From: JBEKEX01 sp050013615
GTDB taxonomy: Bacteria; Chloroflexota; Anaerolineae; Anaerolineales; Anaerolineaceae
Length of the DNA: 8,079 bases
Direction of reading: 5' to 3'
Assembly (NCBI GenBank): GCA_050013615.1
Contig: JBEKEX010000120.1
Location: 1 to 8,079 of the forward strand
In this document: positions 1 to 5,354 of the stretch, piece by piece
How the letters are laid out: every line of letters starts with the position of its first letter
How positions within the stretch are numbered: position 1 is the stretch's first letter
Notes under the pieces: generated by a model
Database searches by the model: none
Told to the model about the DNA's origin: nothing
What the model saw: the letters and a program-made list of their open reading frames with translations, nothing else
Translations under genes and position numbers: made by a program

Positions 1-38
1 GCCAGCCCGCGGCTGATGCAGTTACGCTTTGGGGACAT
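1..38 (-). CDS. Possible start of a divergent gene (partial, 12 codons visible)
   Basis: On the minus strand an ATG whose first base is at 38 opens a frame that stays open to the window edge and begins MSPKRNCISRGL. I do not recognise the product. The reason to suggest a gene is the promoter-like TGG-TACAAT on the same strand at 54 to 46, placed exactly 7 nt before this ATG. The same -10-to-ATG spacing is seen before the miaB gene at 2341. A second in-frame ATG at 47 overlaps the -10 box and is less likely. With so few codons this is a weak call. The alternative is the 3' tail of a plus-strand gene, since plus frame 1 is open from 1 to a TAG at 106-108. Confidence 0.3.
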   Translation of the reverse strand, partial: MSPKRNCISRGL

Positions 39-45
39 GTCGGTC

Positions 46-54
46 ATTGTACCA
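46..54 (-). promoter_or_regulatory. Putative extended -10 promoter, minus strand
   Basis: Read on the minus strand the sequence is TGGTACAAT: a TGN extension followed by a hexamer one base from TATAAT. It would start transcription at about 39, essentially at the ATG at 38, giving a leaderless message. No convincing -35 element is visible. Support rests on the match and on the spacing it shares with the miaB promoter. Confidence 0.35.
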
Positions 55-87
55 GAAATGGGCAGCAGGTCTGGGATTGGTGATAAA

Positions 88-108
88 AAATTCTTAGAAA
101 ATTCTTAG
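88..108 (+). repeat. Two-copy direct repeat with 11-bp period upstream of the first gene's promoter
   Basis: AAATTCTTAG occurs at 88-97 and again at 99-108, a start-to-start period of 11 bp. The second copy ends 22 bp before the -10 box at 131, so the pair sits just upstream of and against the -35 position. Tandem half-sites one helical turn apart, abutting a promoter with a poor -35, are the known arrangement for OmpR/PhoB-family activators. I infer a possible activator site, but no particular regulator can be named. Each copy contains TTCTTAG, and the first copy also lies in the odd-centred palindrome TTCT-T-AGAA (91-99). Confidence 0.5.
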
Positions 109-127
109 TTTTTACCGTTTTGCAGAA

Positions 128-136
128 TGATATAAT
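128..136 (+). promoter_or_regulatory. Extended -10 promoter of the first gene
   Basis: TGATATAAT: a perfect TATAAT hexamer at 131-136 with the TGN extension immediately before it. No good TTGACA-like hexamer lies 16-18 bp upstream. The predicted transcription start is near 143, leaving a leader of about 20 nt. That leader carries AAGGA at 148-152 as a ribosome-binding site 11 nt before the ATG at 164. Confidence 0.7.
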
Positions 137-163
137 GGCTCTCGTTCAAGGATTAATGTAGCG

Positions 164-2272
164 ATGATGCCGGATAGCGCAAAGAGACCACAAGGTCTTT
201 TTTTATTGTTGAAATCTAAAGTCGAAAAATCTTATCGGTCGGATTGGTTTTTCCCAATCGTTCTGCTATTGGTTTGCCTGATCACTTATGCTTACCAGAT
301 AGGGAAAATGGGTTTTTATTGGGACGATTGGCCGGTGGTCTTCTTAGCCAGGTTGAACTCTTCGCAAGCCTTTTGGGCGTATTACGCATTTGATCGTCCT
401 TTTTCCGCCTGGACTTACCTGCTGACTTTTCCGGTACTGGGTACTCATCCTTTATACTGGCAACTTTTCACGATCAGCTTGCACTGGTTGAGTGCGCTGG
501 GTTTCTGGGTCACGTTGCGAGGGCTTTGGCCCCGGCGTTCCACCGAGGCCGGCTGGATCGCATTATTATTTGTCGTATACCCGGGCTTTTCTCAAGAGTC
601 CATTTCAGTGGCATACAGCCAGCACTTTATTTGCTACGCTCTGTTTACTGCTTCGTTGGCGCTCATGGTGTGGGGATTACGCAAGCCGCGCTGGTTCAAG
701 TTGTTCACCGCTTTGTCGATCTTCACCTCCATCCTGCAGTTGTTCACGATGGAATATTTTGCCGGTCTGGAACTCCTCCGGCCATTCCTGATCTGGGTGG
801 TGACGCGTGAACCGGGTGAGAAACGGCTGACCACGGCCAAACGGATGCTGCGGTATTGGCTGCCTTATCTGCTAACCCTGATCGCTTTTCTGTTCTGGCG
901 GCTGGTATTCTTTAACTATTTCGTGACCGCGGGCGACCCCAATGCACCGGTGATCCTTCGTGAATTGATCAGCAGCCCGTTCTCAACACTTGTTTCCTTG
1001 GCGCAAAGTATTTTGCAGGATTTTGTGCAAATCAATCTGTTCGCCTGGGTAAATACAATCAGCGTTGACCACATCATATTAAATGCAAGTGCGAACTTGT
1101 TCAGTTGGTTCGTCGGGGCAGTGGTCGCTGTGGGGTTCATATATTATTTCTTGCATGTGGAACCCGACAAATCGAGCGATGCGGCTGACGATGACCACTT
1201 CGTGTTGCAGGGCGTGGTGATCGGGTTGGTGGGTTTCCTGGCTGGTGGAATACCGGTGTGGGTGACGGGAGCGCAAGCCACCACCGGCACCTGGTCCGAC
1301 CGTTTCTCGCTAGGACCTATGTTTGGCGCCATTATCCTATTGGTTAGTCTGGTCAGTTGGCTCAGCAAAGGTAAACTGCAAAAGGTGATCCTGTTGGGGG
1401 TGATATTTGGTCTGGCAATGTCATCCCAAATGCAGACGGTCAATAAATATCGGTTGAACTGGGATTTGCAGCGCAGTTATTACTGGCAATTGGTGTGGCG
1501 CATGCCGGCTTTGAAACCCGGTACGGTGTTGATCTCTTCGCAAATGCCATTCAATCTTGTGGCTGAATATTCGGTCGCGTTTGCCGATGACATCATTTAT
1601 AGTTCTTCTATCCCGATGAGCACCGATGCAAACTATTGGTTTTTCAGCGGTACACGCCATTTGGGTAATGATGTTTCAGCACTTCTTGCCGGGCAACCGA
1701 TTTCGTATCAATTGCGGACGATCGATGTCTCATCCGATACGAGCAAAATAGTAGCGGTCAATTGGAATACACAAACGAGTTGCGTACGTGTCCTGGGACC
1801 GGACGATGTCCTCACTCCTGAATCGTCAAACGATCTTTCAAGTTTACTAAAGATTTCCAATCTGGGTCAGATCCTCACCGATCCTGAAAAACCGGTGACA
1901 TTACCGGCCGACATTTTCGGTTCAGAGCCGGAGCATACCTGGTGCTATTATTACGAAAAGGCTGACCTGGCTACCCAAAAGGGTGATTGGACACAAGTCA
2001 TTAAGCTTTATCAAGAAGCCGAGCAGCAGGGGTTTACCGCGACGCAGAATGTAGAATTAGTCCCATTTATCAAAGGGTTTGCTTATACCGGTGATTGGAA
2101 TAAAGCTTTCGAATTGACGGTCACAGCTTACTCTGAAGATCCAAACCCGGATGCCTACTTGTGTTCGATTTGGCAGACTATCGATCAAACGGCAAACGAT
2201 TCTTCAGGAAAAGCAGCCGCATTCCAAACTGCCAGCCAGAAGCTTGAGTGCCCAGCTAATTCAGCACCCTAA
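164..2272 (+). CDS. Multi-pass membrane protein, GT-C glycosyltransferase-like, with C-terminal TPR-like tail
   Basis: A 702-residue protein with about eleven or twelve predicted membrane segments in residues 29-420 (for example 29-46, 99-118, 155-170, 178-195, 233-250, 312-330, 347-367, 383-399, 407-420). After the first segment comes the motif FYWDDWP with D54-D55, the place where GT-C transferases that use lipid-linked sugars carry an acidic catalytic pair. The motifs DRPF (77-80) and TMEYFAGLELLRP (195-207) follow. Residues 440-590 look soluble, and 593-660 contain a helical segment (KADLATQKGDWTQVIKLYQEA, then GFAYTGDWNKAFEL) that reads as about two tetratricopeptide-like repeats. I infer a cell-envelope glycosyltransferase or polymer-handling protein. 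The substrate is unknown and no exact family is recognised. The start is ATG 164, with another ATG directly after it at 167. The gene appears to be a single transcription unit, because the next gene has its own promoter. Confidence 0.72.
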   Translation: MMPDSAKRPQGLFLLLKSKVEKSYRSDWFFPIVLLLVCLITYAYQIGKMGFYWDDWPVVFLARLNSSQAFWAYYAFDRPFSAWTYLLTFPVLGTHPLYWQLFTISLHWLSALGFWVTLRGLWPRRSTEAGWIALLFVVYPGFSQESISVAYSQHFICYALFTASLALMVWGLRKPRWFKLFTALSIFTSILQLFTMEYFAGLELLRPFLIWVVTREPGEKRLTTAKRMLRYWLPYLLTLIAFLFWRLVFFNYFVTAGDPNAPVILRELISSPFSTLVSLAQSILQDFVQINLFAWVNTISVDHIILNASANLFSWFVGAVVAVGFIYYFLHVEPDKSSDAADDDHFVLQGVVIGLVGFLAGGIPVWVTGAQATTGTWSDRFSLGPMFGAIILLVSLVSWLSKGKLQKVILLGVIFGLAMSSQMQTVNKYRLNWDLQRSYYWQLVWRMPALKPGTVLISSQMPFNLVAEYSVAFADDIIYSSSIPMSTDANYWFFSGTRHLGNDVSALLAGQPISYQLRTIDVSSDTSKIVAVNWNTQTSCVRVLGPDDVLTPESSNDLSSLLKISNLGQILTDPEKPVTLPADIFGSEPEHTWCYYYEKADLATQKGDWTQVIKLYQEAEQQGFTATQNVELVPFIKGFAYTGDWNKAFELTVTAYSEDPNPDAYLCSIWQTIDQTANDSSGKAAAFQTASQKLECPANSAP

Positions 2273-2302
2273 ACTTTCCATGACAGGCTTGGGGGAGAAA
2301 CA

Positions 2303-2317
2303 GGACGAATTTCGTCC
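2303..2317. promoter_or_regulatory. 15-bp palindrome in the miaB upstream region (operator or short terminator)
   Basis: GGACGAA-T-TTCGTCC is a perfect inverted repeat with 7-bp arms and one central base. It is centred about 21 bp upstream of the -10 hexamer at 2328, so it covers the place where a -35 element would be. As DNA it would suit a dimeric repressor. As RNA it could fold GGACG/CGTCC with an AATTT loop and be followed by a moderately T-rich stretch (GCTTTCTTGTT), which would make it a weak terminator for the gene ending at 2272. Sequence alone does not decide between these. Confidence 0.5.
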
Positions 2318-2324
2318 GCTTTCT

Positions 2325-2333
2325 TGTTATAAT
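2325..2333 (+). promoter_or_regulatory. Extended -10 promoter of miaB, leaderless geometry
   Basis: TGTTATAAT: TGN plus a perfect TATAAT hexamer. Only 7 nt (CGCTGCT) separate the hexamer from the ATG at 2341, so transcription would start at or within a base of the start codon. There is no purine-rich ribosome-binding site between them, which agrees with a leaderless mRNA. Confidence 0.7.
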
Positions 2334-2340
2334 CGCTGCT

Positions 2341-3654
2341 ATGAAGTATTACCTTTGGACTGAAGGCTGCCAGATGAACGTGGCCGATTCGCAGCACGTA
2401 GCTTCCGCGTTGGATCATATGGGTTACCGGTCGACGCCGGTGCCTGATGATGCGGATGTGATCGTGTTGAATACTTGCGTGGTGCGGCAGAGTGCCGAGG
2501 ATAAAGCCTATGGTCGCCTCAGCTCGCTGCGTAAGTTGAAATCCCAACGTCCCGAGATGGTCATTTGTTTAATGGGCTGCCTGGTTGGCGTGCGCGACAA
2601 CCCCAAGTTGCGCCAGCGCTTTCCCTATGTGGACGTTTTTGCTCCACCATCGGATCCAAGTTCGCTGATCGAGTTTCTCGGCCAGCACGAAGGACGCGCG
2701 GTCGAGGAAGCGGAGACTGCGGCACGCTTTGCCATGATGGATGGCGATAAACCATTCACCGAGGCAAAGGAGCGATTGGTGGCGGCCAATGTTCCCATTG
2801 TGCTAGGATGCTCGCACGCTTGTACCTATTGCATCATCCCTTATCGCCGTGGGGCAGAGCGCAGTCGTGAGCCGCAAGAAATATTCGATGAAGTGACGAC
2901 ACTGGTGTCTCAGGGAGTGCGTGAGGTCACGTTGCTAGGGCAGATCGTGGACCGTTATGGCAAGGATCATCCTGAGTGGCCCAATTTGACTGGCTTGATC
3001 CGCCAACTCCATACCATCGATGGCCTCGAACGCATCCGTTTCCTGACGTCGCATCCCAACTGGATGACAGATGAGCTCATGGACGCCGTTGCAGAGCTGC
3101 CCAAGGTGATGCCTCACATCGAGGTACCTGCCCAAGCCGGCGATGACGAAGTGTTGGCCAATATGCGCCGTGGTTACACCGCAGACGAATATCGTGTTTT
3201 GATCGAGCGTATCCGCGGGCACATCCCGGCTGTCTCCATCGGCACGGACATCATTGTGGGTTTTCCGGGCGAGACGGAAGCCCAGTTCCAAAATACTTAT
3301 AACATGCTGGCAGAACTCAAACTGGATGTGGTCCACCTGGCGCGTTATTCACCCCGGCCGCAAACGGTGTCGGCGCGTACGATGGAAGATAACGTGCCGG
3401 CCGAAGAGAAATGGCGCCGCTTCCGGCTGGTGGAGGAATTACAAGCGAAGATCGTTAGTGAGATCCATGCCGGTTATGTGGGGCGAACGGTACCCGTGTT
3501 GTTAGAGGAACAAGTCAAGGGCCGTTGGAAAGGCCGCACGCCTACCAATAAACTGGTCTTCGCAGAGGCAGCGGACGACCTTTGCGGCCAGATCAAGCCG
3601 GTGACCATCACCCGCGCCGGTGCCTGGTCAATGAACGGCAGCATCGCGGGATGA
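2341..3654 (+). CDS. miaB: MiaB: tRNA (N6-isopentenyladenosine-37-C2) methylthiotransferase
   Basis: A radical-SAM enzyme that adds a methylthio group to i6A37 of tRNAs reading U-starting codons, acting in the cytoplasm with two iron-sulfur clusters. The 437-residue protein has the full family layout. The N-terminal methylthiotransferase domain has cluster cysteines C10 (EGCQMN), C46 (NTC) and C80 (MGC). The radical-SAM motif CxxxCxxC is C157/C161/C164 (GCSHACTYCIIPYRRG). A TRAM-type tRNA-binding region lies at about 378-437. GCQMNVADS favours MiaB over RimO or MtaB. Some motifs are spelled oddly: GQIVDRYG (200-207) where MiaB usually has GQNVNSYG, and VPAQAGDDEVL (262-272) where it usually has LPvQSGs. 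The start ATG is fixed by the -10 box 7 nt upstream. The stop codon overlaps the start of the next gene (ATGA). Confidence 0.9.
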   Translation: MKYYLWTEGCQMNVADSQHVASALDHMGYRSTPVPDDADVIVLNTCVVRQSAEDKAYGRLSSLRKLKSQRPEMVICLMGCLVGVRDNPKLRQRFPYVDVFAPPSDPSSLIEFLGQHEGRAVEEAETAARFAMMDGDKPFTEAKERLVAANVPIVLGCSHACTYCIIPYRRGAERSREPQEIFDEVTTLVSQGVREVTLLGQIVDRYGKDHPEWPNLTGLIRQLHTIDGLERIRFLTSHPNWMTDELMDAVAELPKVMPHIEVPAQAGDDEVLANMRRGYTADEYRVLIERIRGHIPAVSIGTDIIVGFPGETEAQFQNTYNMLAELKLDVVHLARYSPRPQTVSARTMEDNVPAEEKWRRFRLVEELQAKIVSEIHAGYVGRTVPVLLEEQVKGRWKGRTPTNKLVFAEAADDLCGQIKPVTITRAGAWSMNGSIAG

Positions 3655-4370
3655 AACGCATGCAGTGGGTTATCCTGGTTGGCTTGATCATCGGCGTGGC
3701 CACCTATTTTTTCTTCGTGCGCCGTCCGGGACAGACGCAACGTAACCTGCGCGTGGTGGAATGGATCAATCATCCATCTGCCCATCCCGATTGGGCCATT
3801 CAGGCGCGCCAGCGCTGCGGCACGGCGCCTTTCCTTTTTCCCACCACGGGTTACATCGGTTATTTATGGGGTGATACATTCCAGGCCGGACATCCCCACC
3901 AGGGGATCGATATCTTTGGTGGCACCCAGCCGGACGTAATGCCGGTTTATTCGGTCTACGATGGTTACCTTACCCGCCTGGCAGGCTGGAAATCGTCCGT
4001 AATTATCCGCTTTTCCTCCGACCCGCTCCAACCGGGGCGACAGATCTGGACTTATTACACGCACATGGCCGATGCGGCAGGCAATTCTTTTATTTCTTCC
4101 CAGTTCCCGCCTGGGACGACCGAGCTTTTTGTGCCGGCCGGCACGCTGTTGGGTCATCAGGGGAACTATTCCGGCTCTCCGGATAGCCCGGTGGGCATAC
4201 ACCTGCATTTTTCCATCGTCAAGGATGATGGCAGAGGGGGTTTTACGAACGAACTGGATATCAACAATACGATCGATCCCTCACTTTATTTTGGACTGCC
4301 CTTGAATGTGGCACAAAACACCGGTGAGATTCCGGTTTGCCAGCCCATTCAACTCACACCCGGGTCGTAG
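3651..4370 (+). CDS. Membrane-anchored M23-family (LytM/peptidoglycan DD-endopeptidase type) metallopeptidase
   Basis: A 239-residue protein expected to act outside the membrane on peptidoglycan or peptide cross-links. Residues 5-22 (QWVILVGLIIGVATYFFF) form a single N-terminal membrane anchor or uncleaved signal, followed by an RR pair. The zinc-site motifs of M23 are intact: HxGxD as H83-Q-G-I-D87, HLH at 184-186 (HLHFSIV), and the intervening YTHM with H138. No separate LysM or SH3 cell-wall-binding domain is seen, so this is a compact form. Two cysteines outside the anchor (C56, C230) could form an extracellular disulfide. The start at 3651 overlaps the miaB stop by 4 bp (ATGA), which implies translational coupling. 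A second in-frame ATG at 3660 is possible. A substrate cannot be assigned. Confidence 0.87.
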   Translation: MKRMQWVILVGLIIGVATYFFFVRRPGQTQRNLRVVEWINHPSAHPDWAIQARQRCGTAPFLFPTTGYIGYLWGDTFQAGHPHQGIDIFGGTQPDVMPVYSVYDGYLTRLAGWKSSVIIRFSSDPLQPGRQIWTYYTHMADAAGNSFISSQFPPGTTELFVPAGTLLGHQGNYSGSPDSPVGIHLHFSIVKDDGRGGFTNELDINNTIDPSLYFGLPLNVAQNTGEIPVCQPIQLTPGS

Positions 4371-4377
4371 ATTTTCC

Positions 4378-4409
4378 TTGTAAACTATTCGTTGTTTTTC
4401 GCATATAAT
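4378..4409 (+). promoter_or_regulatory. Putative promoter for the acetyltransferase gene
   Basis: A perfect TATAAT hexamer lies at 4404-4409. The nearest -35-like hexamer is TTGTAA at 4378-4383, which leaves a long 20-bp spacer, and there is no TGN extension. The predicted transcription start is near 4416, giving a leader of about 83 nt. This is weaker than the other promoters in the window and may depend on an activator, or be held down by a repressor at the palindrome just downstream. Confidence 0.5.
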
Positions 4410-4410
4410 A

Positions 4411-4423
4411 ATAAGTGACTTAT
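4411..4423. promoter_or_regulatory. 13-bp palindrome over the predicted transcription start (operator candidate)
   Basis: ATAAGT-G-ACTTAT is a perfect inverted repeat with 6-bp arms and a central G. It begins one base after the TATAAT box and is centred on the predicted +1. That is the usual place for a repressor that blocks initiation. The region is AT-rich, so a chance match is not excluded, and no repressor gene is seen in the window. Confidence 0.4.
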
Positions 4424-4428
4424 CATTG

Positions 4429-4475
4429 CAGGTGGAAGGGCAGGTCGTCTGATGGACATTCCACCTGTTTTATTT
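4429..4475 (+). terminator. Hairpin followed by T-rich tract (terminator or attenuator candidate)
   Basis: CAGGTGGAA at 4429-4437 pairs perfectly with TTCCACCTG at 4459-4467 (9 bp, four or five G-C pairs), directly followed by TTTTATTT. This looks like an intrinsic terminator, but the 21-nt loop is long, which makes a plain terminator less convincing. It could end the miaB-M23 transcript or attenuate transcription from the promoter at 4404, since it lies inside that leader. Confidence 0.45.
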
Positions 4476-4483
4476 GGACGACC
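4429..4483 (+). promoter_or_regulatory. Candidate structured leader RNA with pseudoknot topology
   Basis: Two perfect complementarities interleave. Stem A is 4429-4437 with 4459-4467 (9 bp). Stem B is GGTCGTC at 4443-4449 with GACGACC at 4477-4483 (7 bp). The 5' arm of B lies in the loop of A and its 3' arm lies after A, which is the order of an H-type pseudoknot. The connecting segments are 5, 9 and 9 nt, which is sterically reasonable. The 3' arm of B can instead form a local hairpin TTGG-ACGA-CCAA (4474-4485), so two states are possible. The element ends 15 nt before the start codon at 4499. The pairing is seen; the regulatory role is inferred, and I recognise no known riboswitch class. 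Confidence 0.35.
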
Positions 4484-4498
4484 AATGTGGATTAGGAC

Positions 4499-5323
4499 AT
4501 GCTCACTTTTCGTGACGTGGTTAGCGGGTTCCGAAAATTAAAAATAGAGTCACATTTTCCCGTGGTGGCACATGGCTCACTCTCGGCTTTCGGCGAGGTG
4601 CGGGGCGGTGCAGAAACCGTTTTGGCTGCCTTGCTTGCCTCCGTGGACGACGTCATGATGCCGGCCTTTACCTATAAGACCATGGTCATACCTGAACTGG
4701 GACCCGAAGGAAATGCCATTGCTTATGGCAGCGGGCGCGATTTGAACCGTCTGGCGGAGTTTTTTACACCCGATATGCCGGCCGACCCGATGATGGGAAT
4801 TTTGCCTGAAAAGCTCCGACATATGCCTGATGCGCGCCGCTCCAATCATCCCATTCTGTCATTCACAGGCATTGGGGTGGACGCTGCCTTACAGGCACAG
4901 ACCTTATCGGAACCTCTTGCCCCCATCCGCGTTCTCAGTGATGCGGGCGGCTGGGTGCTGTTGATCGGCGTGGACCACACGGTGAATACCAGTCTGCATT
5001 ATGCGGAAAAGTTGGCCGGGCGCAGGCAATTCACCCGTTGGGCGCTGACGCCTTCCGGGATTCTGGAATGCCCGGGTTTCCCCGGTTGTTCGGATGGTTT
5101 TGAGAAAGCTGCCCCCTTGTTATCCGACCTCACTCGAGTGGTTCAAATTGGTGAAGCACATATTCTGGCGCTGCCATTGAGCGAAATGCTCCAGCGCATC
5201 AAGAACCGGTTGATAGAAAATCCAACAGCCGTGTTGTGTGACCGCGTCGACTGTGAACGTTGCAACGAGGTTCGGCGGTCGGTCGAGAATTCGTCACCAC
5301 AGCAAAGGCCTTCATCTGGTTGA
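4499..5323 (+). CDS. AAC(3)-family (Antibiotic_NAT) acetyl-CoA-dependent N-acetyltransferase
   Basis: A 274-residue cytoplasmic enzyme of the family that moves an acetyl group from acetyl-CoA to an amine, classically the 3-amino group of aminoglycosides. Many environmental members act on other or unknown substrates. Motifs in order: AHGSLSAFGEVRGG (24-37, usual form HsSLS.lG.v.GG), MMPAFTY (53-59), RRSNHPILSFTGIG (113-126) and LLIGVDHTVNTSLHYAE (154-170), with the family histidine at 167. The C-terminal part has CPGFPGC (191-197) and the cysteine-rich CDRVDCERC (247-255). ATG 4499 is the first start after an in-frame TAG at 4493-4495. The AGGA at 4494-4497 is only 1 nt from the ATG, too close to serve well, so initiation may be weak or controlled by the leader structure. 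A resistance function is not shown. The promoter of the next gene overlaps the end of this one. Confidence 0.82.
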   Translation: MLTFRDVVSGFRKLKIESHFPVVAHGSLSAFGEVRGGAETVLAALLASVDDVMMPAFTYKTMVIPELGPEGNAIAYGSGRDLNRLAEFFTPDMPADPMMGILPEKLRHMPDARRSNHPILSFTGIGVDAALQAQTLSEPLAPIRVLSDAGGWVLLIGVDHTVNTSLHYAEKLAGRRQFTRWALTPSGILECPGFPGCSDGFEKAAPLLSDLTRVVQIGEAHILALPLSEMLQRIKNRLIENPTAVLCDRVDCERCNEVRRSVENSSPQQRPSSG

Positions 5324-5326
5324 CTG

Positions 5327-5335
5327 TGCTATACT
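5327..5335 (+). promoter_or_regulatory. Extended -10 promoter of the histidine kinase operon
   Basis: TGCTATACT: a TGN extension plus a hexamer one base from TATAAT, beginning 4 nt after the acetyltransferase stop. No good -35 is visible 16-18 bp upstream. Transcription would start near 5342, leaving a very short leader. The ribosome-binding site AGGGAG at 5343-5348 sits 6 nt before the ATG at 5355. Confidence 0.6.
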
Positions 5336-5354
5336 TTAAAGCAGGGAGAATTGC

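Noticed and set aside
1..108. Plus frame 1 open from the window edge to TAG at 106-108, possibly the tail of an upstream gene
   Set aside because: The 35 codons have no recognisable motif and would run through the AT-rich repeat and promoter region. The minus-strand promoter and start at 54-38 fit slightly better, though neither is secure.
2935..3336. A 133-codon minus-strand open frame inside miaB
   Set aside because: It overlaps the radical-SAM domain coding region completely and has no recognisable protein features.
4499..5323. Calling the acetyltransferase an antibiotic-resistance gene
   Set aside because: The family is clear, but many chromosomal members have unknown substrates, and nothing around it indicates a resistance cassette or mobile element.
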